Notes under the pieces: model-generated
Database searches by the model: none
What the model was told of the DNA's origin: nothing
Seen by the model: the letters and a program-made list of their open reading frames with translations, nothing else
Position numbers and translations under genes: made by a program
Source: Paracoccus onubensis
GTDB lineage: Bacteria > Pseudomonadota > Alphaproteobacteria > Rhodobacterales > Rhodobacteraceae
Direction of reading: 5' to 3'
Assembly (NCBI RefSeq): GCF_003591515.1
Contig: NZ_QZCG01000014.1
Span: 62,001-126,000, forward strand
Length of the DNA stretch: 64,000 bases
Shown: piece after piece, positions 43,264-52,921 of the stretch
How positions within the stretch are numbered: the stretch's first letter is position 1
Layout of the letters: the number at the start of each line of letters is the position of its first letter

Positions 43264-46200
43264 TCACTTGGCCTCTGCCTCTGGCTGGCGCACTCCGAAC
43301 ACGGCGCAGTAAAGCGCCGGAACGAAGATCAGCGTCACCAGCGTACCCGCGATGATGCCGCCCATCATGGCGAATGCCATCGGTCCCCAGAACACCTGCC
43401 GGGCGATCGGAATCAGCGCCAGCGAAGCCGCCGCCGCTGTCAGCAGGATGGGCCGGGCGCGGCTGTCCGATGCCTCGAATACCGCATCCCATTTCGACCT
43501 GCCTTTTTCCAGAAGCACCTGAATCTCGTGAACGAGGATGACCGAATTGCGGATCAGGATGCCGATAAGCGCCAATATCCCAAGGATCGCGACGAAACCC
43601 ATCGGCACGCCGAAGGGCACCAATACGGCGACGACGCCGATCAGCCCCAGAGGCGCGGCGGCAAAGACGATCAGCGACAGGCGGATGCTTTGCATCTGCG
43701 CCATGACCAGCAGCGCCATGATCAGCAGCATGACCGGCACGACCGCCGCGATCGGCTCCTGACTGTCGCCCGAGGTCTCGACCGAGCCTCCTATTTCGAT
43801 ATTGACCGCTTCGGGCAGCGTGGCCGCATAATCCGACACCGCGCCATCCAATGCCTGCACCAGCGTCGCGGGCTGATCGGCACCATTGATCGCCGCCTTG
43901 ACGGTCACCGTCGGCAGACCGTTGCGCTGCATGATCAGGGGCTGCTCGGTATCGTATTCGAGGCTGGCGACCGACATCAGCGGAATATTTCCGGCCGATC
44001 CCGTCTGAAGCTGAAGGTTGCGGATCGAATCCAGCGATTGCCGGTCCGTATCGACGCCGCGCGCCACGACATTGATCAGGAAGATATCGTCCCGCAACTG
44101 CGTTATCGTCTTGCCCGAGAACACCGCCGAAAGCGCCTCGGAGATATCCTGCCCCGACACGCCAAGCTTGCGCGCCTGATCCTGATCGACCTCGAGCCGG
44201 ATCACGCGGGCGGGCTCGTTCCAGTCCAGCGCGATATCGCGCAGGCGCGGCTCGGATGCCAGCACGGCGGCAAGTCCCCGCGCGGCATCGCGGGCCTGAT
44301 CCGTACCGGGGGCACTGACGCGATATTGCACCGGCTTGCCCACCGGCGGCCCGATCTCGAGATTCTTCACATAGATATCGACGCCCGGGAAATCCGTGAC
44401 AGCAAGGTCGTTCAGCATGTTCTTGACCCTGTCGCGGGCGGCGGCGCTGGGGGTCTGAATGACGATCTGGCCCATATGCGGCCCCGGCGTGGGCACATCC
44501 ATCGACAGGATGAAGCGCGGCGCGCCCCGCCCGACATAGGAGGTCCAGAACAGCACGTCCTCATTATCGGCAAGATGCGCTTCCAGACGATCCATATCCT
44601 CGCGGGTCTTGGTGATCGAGGCGTTCTGCCGCTCGCCGATATCGACCAGCACTTCGGTGCGGTCGGAATCGGGGAAGAACTGCTGTTCGACGAATTGCAT
44701 GCCCCATAGCGAGATCCCGAATATCGCCAGAGTGACAGCGATGGTCACCCATTTGAACCGCATTCCCGCCCGCAGGAGCCGGTGGAACCCCCGGCGCAGC
44801 CAGCCCTTCCGTTCCTGATGATGCGCGAGATTTTCCTTCAGGAAGGTCACGCCCAGCAGCGGCGCGAAAAGCACCGCCACGATCCACGAGATCAGAAGCG
44901 ATACCGCGATGACCACGAACAGCGAAAAGGTGAACTCACCCGCCGCCGAATTGTTCAGGCCGATCGGAATGAACCCCGCCACCGTGACCAGAGTGCCGGT
45001 CAGCATGGGGAAGGCGATCGAGGTCCATGCATAGCTTGCCGCCCTGGAAAGGGATTCCCCGACCTCAAGCCGCGAGATCATGGTTTCGATCGCGATCATC
45101 GCATCATCGACCAGCAAGCCCAACGCGATGATCAGAGCGCCCAGCGAGATCCGCTGAAGGGTGATGCCGTAGAGCTCAAGTATGACAAAGGTGATCGCCA
45201 GAACCAGCGGAATGGTCAGCGTCACGACGAACCCGGCCCGGAAACCAAGACTGACGAAGCTGACGATCAGGACGATGATCACCGCCTCGGCCAGGGCCTG
45301 CACGAAATGACCTACGGCCTCGTCGACGACATGCGGCTGATCGGCGACCTTTGCCATTTCGATCCCCACCGGCAGGTCGCGGGCCACACCGTCCATCAGA
45401 AGATCAAGCTCCTTGCCGAATTCAAGGATATTCTCGCCCTCGCGCATCCCGATCTGCAAACCTATCGCGGACTGTCCCTTGTAGCGGAACAGAGCTTCGG
45501 GCGGGTCCTCATAGCCCCGGGTAATCGTCGCCACATCGCCCAGATTGAAGAACCGCTCGCCGACGCGAAGATTGACGGCAGAGATGGAATCGGCGTCATC
45601 GAACTGCCCGCCGACACGGACCAGGACCCGCTCGGGGCCGTCCTGCACGACGCCCGAAGGGGCGATCGCGTTCTGATTGGCCAGCGTCTCCATGACCTGC
45701 TGCTGATTCAGGCCAAGCGCCGCCAGCCGCGCGGTCGAGAATTCAAGATATATCCGTTCGTCCTGCACGCCCAGAAGCTCGGTCTTGCCGGCAGCCGGAA
45801 GCGCCGCGACGCGCTTGCGGATCGTCTCGACCCGGTCGCGCATTTCGCGCAGCGTGAAGCCGTCACTCGTGAACGCATAGATATTGCCGAAAACGTCGCC
45901 GAAATCGTCATTGAACTGAAAGCCCTGAAATTCCTGCGGAAATTCCGACTGGATATCGGACATCATCTGGCGCACGCGCTGCCAGATCTCGGGCACTTCG
46001 GGGCCGCGCGTGGTCGGCAGCAATTCGACATAGACCACCGCCTGCCCCGGCATCGTGACCGAGCGGGTGAAATCCAGTTCGTCCAGCTCCTCCAGCTTGG
46101 TTTCGATACGCGAAGTGACCTGCTTCAGGGTATCCTCGATATTCGCTCCCGGCAGCGCGGCCGAGATCACCATGGTCTTGATGGTGAAATTCGGATCTTC

Positions 46201-46314
46201 CTCGCGGCCCAGATTCATATAGCTGATCGCCCCGGCAAGCAGCGACAGAACCAGCAGGAACCACACGAAGCTGCGGTGACGCAGCGCCCAGTCCGAAAGA
46301 TTGAAGCGGCTCAC
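43264..46314 (-). CDS. RND efflux permease (two-adaptor system)
   Basis: A 1016-residue inner-membrane pump. It opens SRFNLSDWALRHRSFVWFLL, carries NLGREEDPNF at the start of the first periplasmic loop, and has the proton-relay GLLVDDAMIAIE at about residues 398-409. This subgroup (often annotated AcrB/AcrD/AcrF) is distinct from the MexB-like pump at 11920. It starts with GTG, overlapping the adaptor stop (GTGA). Substrates are unknown; an outer-membrane channel gene is not adjacent. Confidence 0.93.
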   Translation of the reverse strand: MSRFNLSDWALRHRSFVWFLLVLSLLAGAISYMNLGREEDPNFTIKTMVISAALPGANIEDTLKQVTSRIETKLEELDELDFTRSVTMPGQAVVYVELLPTTRGPEVPEIWQRVRQMMSDIQSEFPQEFQGFQFNDDFGDVFGNIYAFTSDGFTLREMRDRVETIRKRVAALPAAGKTELLGVQDERIYLEFSTARLAALGLNQQQVMETLANQNAIAPSGVVQDGPERVLVRVGGQFDDADSISAVNLRVGERFFNLGDVATITRGYEDPPEALFRYKGQSAIGLQIGMREGENILEFGKELDLLMDGVARDLPVGIEMAKVADQPHVVDEAVGHFVQALAEAVIIVLIVSFVSLGFRAGFVVTLTIPLVLAITFVILELYGITLQRISLGALIIALGLLVDDAMIAIETMISRLEVGESLSRAASYAWTSIAFPMLTGTLVTVAGFIPIGLNNSAAGEFTFSLFVVIAVSLLISWIVAVLFAPLLGVTFLKENLAHHQERKGWLRRGFHRLLRAGMRFKWVTIAVTLAIFGISLWGMQFVEQQFFPDSDRTEVLVDIGERQNASITKTREDMDRLEAHLADNEDVLFWTSYVGRGAPRFILSMDVPTPGPHMGQIVIQTPSAAARDRVKNMLNDLAVTDFPGVDIYVKNLEIGPPVGKPVQYRVSAPGTDQARDAARGLAAVLASEPRLRDIALDWNEPARVIRLEVDQDQARKLGVSGQDISEALSAVFSGKTITQLRDDIFLINVVARGVDTDRQSLDSIRNLQLQTGSAGNIPLMSVASLEYDTEQPLIMQRNGLPTVTVKAAINGADQPATLVQALDGAVSDYAATLPEAVNIEIGGSVETSGDSQEPIAAVVPVMLLIMALLVMAQMQSIRLSLIVFAAAPLGLIGVVAVLVPFGVPMGFVAILGILALIGILIRNSVILVHEIQVLLEKGRSKWDAVFEASDSRARPILLTAAAASLALIPIARQVFWGPMAFAMMGGIIAGTLVTLIFVPALYCAVFGVRQPEAEAK

Positions 46315-47411
46315 GGTTCGACCCTCCGTCCCACCTTCTGATCGGGTTCCAGCGAATTCACGCCGCGGATGACCACCTCATCGCCGATGGCAAGCCCATC
46401 CGTGACCAGAACCCGGCCACGATAACTGAGTCCGATGCCCACCGGCACCGGTTGAACCTGCCCGATCTCTCCTTTACGGCTGACCCGCCAGACATGCGGC
46501 TGACCGTCCTGCTGAAAGATCGCCGCGTCGGGCAGCGTCAGTGCAGGCTCGCCCGGTGTGCCGACCCGCGCCCGGATCAGCGTGCCCAGCCGGAAAGGCG
46601 CATCCGCCGGCAATGTCAGATGCAGCCTTCTGGTGCGGGTCGCGATATCCGCCAGCGGCTCGATCCGGTCCAGCGTCGCGGTGACGGTCCGTTCCGGCGC
46701 GCTGCGTTGCCAGATGGTGAACACGGCATTGTCCGGCAATGCCGCAAGCGCGGATTCAGGCAGGTCAAGCAATGCCTCGCGCCCGTCTTCCGCCGATAAT
46801 TGGAGGATCGGGCCACCTGCGTCGACCACCGCACCCGGCGCCTCGTAAACCGCACTGACCACTCCGGCGAAGGGCGCGGTCATTCTGGCAAAGCCCTCGG
46901 CATCCTGCGCCTGGATCAGCTCCGAATTCGCCTGATCGGCTGTGGCCTGCGCGGCGGCCATGGCCCGCTGCGCCTGTTCAAGCTGCGCGTCCGACGCAAC
47001 ACCACGCCCGGCCAGCGCCTGTGTCCGCTCCAGCGTGGTCCGGGCGGTGGAAAGCTGCACCTCTGCGGCATCGACCGCGGCAGTGGCGGCGCGGGTGGTG
47101 GCCGCCAGATCCTCGGTCGCCAATTCCGCCAGAAGCGCGCCTTGCTCGACGGCATCGCCAAGCTCCACATGACGCGATATCATCCGGCCAAGGGTCTGAA
47201 ACGCCATCGTCACCTGAGTCTTGGAGGCAATGGTTCCGGGAAGCGAACGGGCATCGTCACCGCGATCCTCGACGATCTCGGTGACGACCGGGCGCGGCGG
47301 CTGCTCGGTCGCAGCCTCGCCGCGAAAGCCCAGCCAGTCGGGCAATTCGAACCCCGCGGCCGGAAACGCCGCCACCATCGCCGCGCAGGCCAGTACCGTC
47401 ATCCGTATCAT
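46311..47411 (-). CDS. RND periplasmic adaptor, second of two
   Basis: A 366-residue membrane-fusion protein with a signal peptide ending about residue 21. An alpha-helical coiled coil (about residues 95-160, Ala/Glu/Gln-rich) sits between lipoyl half-motifs, the second as APFAGVVSAVYEAPGAVVDAG. It overlaps both neighbours by 4 bp, so all three genes are translationally coupled. It probably forms mixed adaptor assemblies with the product of the upstream gene. Confidence 0.88.
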   Translation of the reverse strand: MIRMTVLACAAMVAAFPAAGFELPDWLGFRGEAATEQPPRPVVTEIVEDRGDDARSLPGTIASKTQVTMAFQTLGRMISRHVELGDAVEQGALLAELATEDLAATTRAATAAVDAAEVQLSTARTTLERTQALAGRGVASDAQLEQAQRAMAAAQATADQANSELIQAQDAEGFARMTAPFAGVVSAVYEAPGAVVDAGGPILQLSAEDGREALLDLPESALAALPDNAVFTIWQRSAPERTVTATLDRIEPLADIATRTRRLHLTLPADAPFRLGTLIRARVGTPGEPALTLPDAAIFQQDGQPHVWRVSRKGEIGQVQPVPVGIGLSYRGRVLVTDGLAIGDEVVIRGVNSLEPDQKVGRRVEP

Positions 47412-48469
47412 GGCTGTCCCCCCGCGGCTTCCACGACGCGTCCCGGGTAAAGCAATTGCGAGCCCGCGCCGACCACGATCTGCCCAGGCTCGAGCCCGGC
47501 TGACAGATACACGCCATGATCCGAGAAATGACTGATTTCGACCGGGGCAAGGCTGACCTCTCCCTGCTCGTCCACGATCCAGACCGCCGCCGTCTTCCCC
47601 TGCCGGGTCAGTGCCGTCCAGGGCACCACGATGCCGCTATCGCTATGCACCCGCAATTGCCCGCGGACAGCCGCACCCAGAAGAGCCACGCCTTCCGGGC
47701 CGTTCTCGATCCTCGCGCGGACCGTGACCGTGCCGGTGGCCGGATCGACGAGCGGCGCGATTTCGGTCACGGTCGCGGTCATTTCCGGACCTTCGACGTC
47801 GATCGTGGTCAGGCTGACCTCGGCCCCCATCGCGCTGTCCAGCAATGGATGATCCGGAGAGTTGAACACCGCCTCAAGTCCGCCCACGCTGGCCAGCGAC
47901 ACCACCGGCTGCGCCGCACCCACGACCTGCCCCGGCGACATATCGCGCCCCGTCACCACCGAATCGTCCGGCGCACGCAGCACCGCCTCGTCCAAAGCCC
48001 GGCGCGCCTGATCGACGCTGCTTTCGGCACGCTCGACCGCCCCTGCCGCCTCGGATAATGCCTGCGCCGCCTGATCGCGGGCCGCGCGCGTTCCCACACC
48101 GCGTTCCAGCATGGCGTTTGCCCGGTCGGCAGCCTGTTTTGCCTGTTCGTAAGTCGCACGGGCGGCGGCAAGACTGGCCTCGGCCACGTTCAGCCCCTGT
48201 TCCTGCTGCACCGAATCAAGCCGGGCCAGCGGATCGCCCTGCGCGACATGATCCCCCTCTTCGACCAGCACTTCGGTAATACGCCCGCTTTGGCGGAATC
48301 CCAGATCGACGCTGTCACTTGCTTCCATCGTCCCCGAAAGCCGCAAATCGAGCAGCAGGGGTTTTTTCTCGGCGGTCACGAATTCGACCCGCAGATTGTC
48401 CGTTTCGGCCCAGCCGATGGACACCGGCAGAAATGCAATCAGGATTGGCGCAAGATATCTGTTGATCAT
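47408..48469 (-). CDS. RND periplasmic adaptor, first of two
   Basis: A 353-residue adaptor with a signal peptide ending about residue 21 (LPVSIGWAET). The lipoyl half-motif VDLGFRQSGRITEVLVEEGD, a coiled-coil hairpin (about residues 90-160) and the second half APDDSVVTGRDMSPGQVV are in normal order. It is the first gene of the three-gene pump operon. No regulator gene is divergent; the 258 bp upstream lead to a hydrolase gene. Confidence 0.88.
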   Translation of the reverse strand: MINRYLAPILIAFLPVSIGWAETDNLRVEFVTAEKKPLLLDLRLSGTMEASDSVDLGFRQSGRITEVLVEEGDHVAQGDPLARLDSVQQEQGLNVAEASLAAARATYEQAKQAADRANAMLERGVGTRAARDQAAQALSEAAGAVERAESSVDQARRALDEAVLRAPDDSVVTGRDMSPGQVVGAAQPVVSLASVGGLEAVFNSPDHPLLDSAMGAEVSLTTIDVEGPEMTATVTEIAPLVDPATGTVTVRARIENGPEGVALLGAAVRGQLRVHSDSGIVVPWTALTRQGKTAAVWIVDEQGEVSLAPVEISHFSDHGVYLSAGLEPGQIVVGAGSQLLYPGRVVEAAGGQP

Positions 48470-48727
48470 GGCAGTGCCCCGTTAACCACGTATTCTTGCT
48501 TTGGGAACTCGCTAATGGAAAGTCCCTTGTCGCAACGTCATATCGGTTTTTTGCAAAATTGGGCAGATCCCGGCTTGTGTTCCGAAAGACTCGGGCGGGT
48601 CCATCCATCGCATGTCATGGGTCCGGCATCGGAAATCCGCCCATGACCGAAACCGGCCCCCATTTCGCCCGGCTTGATATGGGTGATAACAATGGCAACA
48701 CTCAACGGAAACGGAAAGAGGCTGCGG

Positions 48728-49516
48728 ATGCTGTATCAGGTTGAAGATTGGGACGACGCCTATGCGAATGCCGCGCATATTCCCGGCGGAAACGACTACC
48801 CGGCAAGGTGGGAGGCCGAGGCCGCCGCCTTTCGCAAGACGGCGCGCCAGGAAAATATCGACGGCGGCGATCTGTTCCTGCCTGAGAACACGGCGAAGGG
48901 GCTGGCGGTATTCATTCATGGCGGTTTCTGGATGAAAACCGGTCCCGCGATCTGGTCGCATCTGGCCGCCGGGCCGGTGGCACGGGGTTGGGCGGTGCTG
49001 ATGCCCGGCTACACGCTTGCCCCCGGCGCGCGCATCGCGCAGATGACCCGGCAGGTCGCATCGGTCATTTCCGACGCGGCCGGACGGATCGCCGGGCCTG
49101 TCGCATTGACCGGGCATTCCGCCGGGGGACATCTGGCCGCGCGGATGATCTGCGATGACGGCACCCTGCCCGGCGGGGTGGCGGCCCGCATTTCCGCATG
49201 CGTGCCGATTTCTCCGCTTGCCGATCTGCGCGCGATGATGCGGACCGCGATGAATGATGTCCTGGCCATCGACATGGCCGAGGCACGAAGCGAGAGCCCC
49301 GCATTGCTGACGCCATGCCCGGATATTCCGGTCACGACATGGGTCGGCGGCGCCGAGCGGCCCGAATTCCTGCGGCAGGCGCGGCTTTTGGCGGATATAT
49401 GGGCCGGGTTGGGCGCGGCCACCGACTGCGTCATCGATCCGGGCCGCCACCATTACGACGTGATCGAGGCGCTTACCCGGCCGAACAGCCCGCTGACATG
49501 CAGGTTGCTGGGCTGA
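48728..49516 (+). CDS. Alpha/beta hydrolase, kynurenine formamidase-like
   Basis: A 262-residue cytoplasmic hydrolase. The oxyanion motif HGGFW is at about residues 65-69, the nucleophile Ser is in TGHSAGGHLAA, and the late DPGRHHYDVIE holds the catalytic His. HGGFW with GHSAGGH is typical of kynurenine formamidase and related carboxylesterases, but no other tryptophan-breakdown gene is nearby. The start at 48728 follows GGAAAGAGG; a longer start at 48674 or 48692 is possible. Confidence 0.8.
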   Translation: MLYQVEDWDDAYANAAHIPGGNDYPARWEAEAAAFRKTARQENIDGGDLFLPENTAKGLAVFIHGGFWMKTGPAIWSHLAAGPVARGWAVLMPGYTLAPGARIAQMTRQVASVISDAAGRIAGPVALTGHSAGGHLAARMICDDGTLPGGVAARISACVPISPLADLRAMMRTAMNDVLAIDMAEARSESPALLTPCPDIPVTTWVGGAERPEFLRQARLLADIWAGLGAATDCVIDPGRHHYDVIEALTRPNSPLTCRLLG

Positions 49517-49527
49517 TCCAGGCGACA

Positions 49528-49618
49528 GGCAGGGGGTCAGCCCCGTCGCCGGCTGGTCTCTTGAACCAGCGGCGCGACCCGCCGGCGACCCCCGAGGTCT
49601 TTGGACAAAGAAGAAGAA
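49528..49618. repeat. Dispersed hairpin repeat, copy E (second subtype, shorter)
   Basis: GTCGCCGGC (49545-49553) pairs with GCCGGCGAC (49581-49589), and inside it CTGGT (553-557) pairs with ACCAG (565-569). The core CCCCCGAGGTCTTTGGAC then AAAGAAGAAG follows. It lacks the TAGAGC end found in B, C, D and F. It lies between convergent hydrolase and aldo/keto reductase genes. Confidence 0.75.
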
Positions 49619-49649
49619 AGGGCAGTTTCCAGAGCGGGCGAGGCTTGCG

Positions 49650-50468
49650 CTAACCGGTGAATTCGTCGGGATTCGGGCCGGTGCGGTTATCCCGGTCGAG
49701 CGCGTCGATGGCCGCGATATCCGCATCGCTCAACCGCAATTCCAGCGCCGCGAAATTCTGCCTTTGACGTTCGGGATTGCTGGATTTCGGGATCACCGAC
49801 AGGCCATGCGCCAGATGCCAGGCGATGATGACCTGCCCGGGCGTGGCCTCCAGCCGCCGGGCAATACCGGACACGGCGTCGAAATCCGCGCCCCGGCCCA
49901 GCGGCGCCCAGCTTTGGGTAATGATGCCAAGGTTTTTATTCACCCCGCGCAGATGGGTCTGGGCGAATGCCGGGTGCAGTTCGATCTGGTTCACCGCTGG
50001 CACGGTGCCGGTTTCGTCGACCAGACGGCGCAGATGCGGCTCGTGGAAATTCGCGACGCCGATGGATTTCACGCGCCCGGAATCGCGCAATTCGACCAAG
50101 GCCCGCCATGTCTCGACATACAGATCTTGTGCAGGCACCGGCCAATGGATCAGATAGAGATCCAGATATTCCAGCCCAAGACGTTCCATCGTGGCATCGA
50201 AGCCCCGCAACGCCTTGTCGCGCCCGTGATGATCGGCCCAGAGCTTCGAGGTGACGAAGATCTCTTCGCGCGGGATATCGGTGTCGCGAACCGCCTGCCC
50301 AAGCCCTTCTTCATTGCCGTAAAGCTTGGCGCCGTCGATCAGCCGGTAACCGTTCCCGAACGCCTCGGCCACGACACCGGCGGTTTCCTCCGCCGGGATC
50401 TTCCAGACCCCCAATCCCAGTTGAGGCATCTTCCGCCCGTCATTCAGCGTCATCATGGGTTGCTGCAT
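49650..50468 (-). CDS. Aldo/keto reductase (2,5-diketo-D-gluconate reductase type)
   Basis: A 272-residue NADPH-dependent reductase of the AKR5 type. Active-site residues are Asp and Tyr in LIDGAKLYGNEEGLG, Lys in FVTSKLW and His in LIHWPVP. VIPKSSNPERQRQNF is the cofactor-binding stretch. The usual TA before the Tyr motif is GA here, a mild variant. The start at 50468 gives MQQPMMTLNDGRKMPQLGLG. Natural substrate unknown; small aldehydes or ketones. Confidence 0.9.
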   Translation of the reverse strand: MQQPMMTLNDGRKMPQLGLGVWKIPAEETAGVVAEAFGNGYRLIDGAKLYGNEEGLGQAVRDTDIPREEIFVTSKLWADHHGRDKALRGFDATMERLGLEYLDLYLIHWPVPAQDLYVETWRALVELRDSGRVKSIGVANFHEPHLRRLVDETGTVPAVNQIELHPAFAQTHLRGVNKNLGIITQSWAPLGRGADFDAVSGIARRLEATPGQVIIAWHLAHGLSVIPKSSNPERQRQNFAALELRLSDADIAAIDALDRDNRTGPNPDEFTG

Positions 50469-50503
50469 CTCGCATTCCTTCTTCGATATCCGGAAATCGC
50501 TTG

Positions 50504-50974
50504 TCAGGCGACGAAATCCGCCTCTTTCGCGCCGGCCAGCGTCACAAGCCGCTGCGGCGCAATTGCAAAGATATGGCGTGGCGTGCCCGCCGCCGCCCAG
50601 ACCCTGTCGAATTCCGACAGGCGCGGATCGTACCATGCCTCGACAGGTCTGAGATGTCCAACCGGTGCCACGCCGCCGATCGCGAAACCCGTTTCCGCCC
50701 GGATCAGAGCCGCGTCGGCCTTGCCCAAAGGCTGTCCGGCAACCCGGGCTGCCTTGGCAGGATCGACACGATTTCCGCCCGCGGTCAGGAACAGGACGAC
50801 ATGCCCGGTGATTTCGCCGCGGAAAATGATCGATTTGGCGATCTGGTCGATCTCGCATCCCGCCGCCGCGGCGGCCTCGGCAGCGGTACGGGTGGATTCT
50901 CCCATTTCCACGATCTCGACCGCTTCCCCCGCCGTATCGAGCGCGGCCTTGACGCGGGCCAAACTCTTGCTCAT
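50504..50974 (-). CDS. YbaK/EbsC family aminoacyl-tRNA deacylase
   Basis: A 156-residue protein of the YbaK/ProX/INS domain family. Conserved stretches are KSIIFRG at about residues 47-53, with the catalytic-type Lys, and TGFAIGGVAPVGH at about 95-107. Such proteins hydrolyse mischarged aminoacyl-tRNA in trans (Cys-tRNAPro, Ala-tRNAPro or similar). The subtype cannot be fixed from sequence alone. It lies 35 bp upstream of the aldo/keto reductase on the same strand and is divergent from the next gene. Confidence 0.88.
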   Translation of the reverse strand: MSKSLARVKAALDTAGEAVEIVEMGESTRTAAEAAAAAGCEIDQIAKSIIFRGEITGHVVLFLTAGGNRVDPAKAARVAGQPLGKADAALIRAETGFAIGGVAPVGHLRPVEAWYDPRLSEFDRVWAAAGTPRHIFAIAPQRLVTLAGAKEADFVA

Positions 50975-51037
50975 CCGTCCCTCCTGTAGTCAATTGCGGT
51001 CAAGGTTATCCCGCGCCAAATGGAAGGAACAGCCCTG

Positions 51038-51367
51038 ATGGAAGTCTTCACGCTGCTTGTCGAGGTCGGGCGCAGCAAGGGCGACGGCCTTCCCGATGGT
51101 TCGACCGGCGCGGCACTGATGTGCTATGCCTCGGGCAAGGATGAGGCCGAGGCTGTGCGCGAAACCGTCGCGATCCTGAAACAGGCCGAGATGGCCCCGC
51201 TGGACGTCACCGGATACGGCACGCTTCAGGAACGGCTGGACGAAGGGCACGAGATCGACGAGGAGGAACGCGCCCTGATGGATCGCGCATTGCAGGAGAA
51301 TGCGGTGATCATCGCGCAGATGCAGCCGTTTTTCAAAGGATGTGACGGCAGCAATGCCGATGAGTGA
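51038..51367 (+). CDS. Small hypothetical protein
   Basis: A 109-residue soluble acidic protein. The ATG at 51038 is chosen because GGAAGGA sits 10 bp upstream; the ATG at 51020 would put that site inside the gene. It reads EVFTLLVEVGRSKGDGLPDG, then a helical GKDEAEAVRETVAILKQAEM and a charged HEIDEEERALMDRAL. I do not recognise the family, but codon use and the ribosome site support a real gene. It is divergent from the YbaK-like gene. Confidence 0.7.
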   Translation: MEVFTLLVEVGRSKGDGLPDGSTGAALMCYASGKDEAEAVRETVAILKQAEMAPLDVTGYGTLQERLDEGHEIDEEERALMDRALQENAVIIAQMQPFFKGCDGSNADE

Positions 51368-51468
51368 ACGGATTCCGCCGATTCGCTTTCGGCCTCTATC
51401 CAACTGACCACAGTTTCGTTACACTCGATCACAATAAGAACAGCAGCAGTCACGAACAGGCAAACGAC

Positions 51469-52725
51469 ATGACATTTTCACGGTTCATCCTTTCCGCGGC
51501 CATGATCTCCGCCATAGCTTCCTGTGCCGGCCCCTATGCCAGCAATTCGGGCAGTTCGGGCGGATCGGTCACGCCCGACCCGATCCCTGCCGCCGCGCCG
51601 GGAGACGAGGCCGGATTGCAGCGTTTCGTCCAGTCTTTCCGGTCCCGCGCATTGTCCTCGGGCATTTCGGCGGGGACCTACGATCGCGCCATGCAGTTCG
51701 CGCGCTACAATCCCGACGTGATCAGGCTGGATCGCAAGCAGGCCGAATTCTCGCGCCCGGTCTGGCTGTATCTGGACAGCGCCGTATCGGATTCGCGTAT
51801 CTCGACCGGGCAGCAGAAACGCAACCAGCTTTCGCGCACCTTGAACGCCATCGAATCCCGCTATGGCGTGCCGGGCGAAATCGTGCTGGCCGTCTGGGGG
51901 ATGGAGTCGAATTTCGGCGCCAACCGCGGCAAGATGCAGATCATCCCGTCCCTGACCACTCTGGCTTATGACGGCCGCCGGGGCGAGATGTTCCAGAACC
52001 AGCTTATCGCCGCGCTCAAGATCCTGCAGGCCGGCGATATCGACCCCGCGCATATGCTGGGAAGCTGGGCGGGGGCCATGGGGCATACCCAGTTCATGCC
52101 GACCTCCTATCTGGAATATGCCGTTGATTTCACCGGCGATGGCCGCCGCGACATCTGGTCCGAGGACCCGACCGATGCGCTTGCCTCGACCGCAGCTTAT
52201 CTTGCGCGCAACGGCTGGCAGCGCGGGCAGCCATGGGGGGCCGAGGTTCAGCTTCCGTCCGGCTTCAATTACAGCCAGATCGGCAAGGGCACGCGGAAGT
52301 CCACCGGCACATGGGCCTCGCAGGGGGTCCGGCGGATGGGCGGCGGAGGCCTGCCTTCGGGTAACGGTTCGATCATCATGCCAGCGGGCGCGAACGGCCC
52401 TGCCTTCCTGATCCTCGACAATTTCCGGTCGATCCTGCGTTATAACAACTCGGACAATTATGCCCTTGGCGTCGCTTTCCTGGGCGAACGGATTGCCGGG
52501 CGCGCGGGTATCCAGGGAAGCTGGCCGCGCAATGATCGCACGCTCAGCAGTTCGGAGCGCGAGGAAATTCAGCGGCGCCTGCGGGCCAAGGGCTTCTATG
52601 ACGGCGAAATCGACGGGCTGTTCGGTTCGGGCACGATGGAATCCGTCGCGGCCTTCCAGCGCTCGATCGGCGTGACACCGGACGGATATCCGACCTCGAT
52701 CGTGCTTGATCAGCTTCGCCGCTGA
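51469..52725 (+). CDS. Lytic murein transglycosylase lipoprotein (MltB-like)
   Basis: A 418-residue protein. The start at 51469 opens a lipoprotein signal with lipobox IASC and Cys19. The SLT_2 domain (about residues 45-340) has the catalytic Glu146 in AVWGMESNFGANRGK and GAMGHTQFMPTSYL. A C-terminal PG_binding_1 domain (about 355-415, RLRAKGFYDGEIDGLFG) follows. It cleaves peptidoglycan glycan strands with 1,6-anhydro product formation, anchored to the outer membrane. Confidence 0.93.
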   Translation: MTFSRFILSAAMISAIASCAGPYASNSGSSGGSVTPDPIPAAAPGDEAGLQRFVQSFRSRALSSGISAGTYDRAMQFARYNPDVIRLDRKQAEFSRPVWLYLDSAVSDSRISTGQQKRNQLSRTLNAIESRYGVPGEIVLAVWGMESNFGANRGKMQIIPSLTTLAYDGRRGEMFQNQLIAALKILQAGDIDPAHMLGSWAGAMGHTQFMPTSYLEYAVDFTGDGRRDIWSEDPTDALASTAAYLARNGWQRGQPWGAEVQLPSGFNYSQIGKGTRKSTGTWASQGVRRMGGGGLPSGNGSIIMPAGANGPAFLILDNFRSILRYNNSDNYALGVAFLGERIAGRAGIQGSWPRNDRTLSSSEREEIQRRLRAKGFYDGEIDGLFGSGTMESVAAFQRSIGVTPDGYPTSIVLDQLRR

Positions 52726-52752
52726 CGACACATCAGAACATCAGGCGCGAAA

Positions 52753-52781
52753 AAAGGGGCGGGCCGAGAGGTCCGCCCTTT
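52753..52781 (+). terminator. Hairpin after the lytic transglycosylase gene
   Basis: AAAGGGGCGGGCC and GGTCCGCCCTTT pair over most of their length around GAGA, with one bulged base, 27 bp after the stop codon, ending in TTT. It is a probable intrinsic terminator of moderate strength. Confidence 0.6.
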
Positions 52782-52921
52782 CGCATTGGCCAGCCGCGCA
52801 GCGCCACGGGCCTCGGGTGTCGGAAGAGACGACGAAATCGCATCCACATCTTGCGTATTCTGCAAGGATTAAGGTATCTGCGGCAATGTCGCATTGACAA
52901 TCTGCGGATCGAGGGCGCGTC

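Noticed and set aside
43171..46341. Long plus-strand frames opposite the second RND permease
   Set aside because: Composition is typical of antisense GC-rich sequence and the minus-strand protein is conserved throughout.
48512..49726. Minus-strand frame opposite the alpha/beta hydrolase
   Set aside because: The plus strand has the HGGFW and GHSAGGH motifs; the opposite frame shows no domain.
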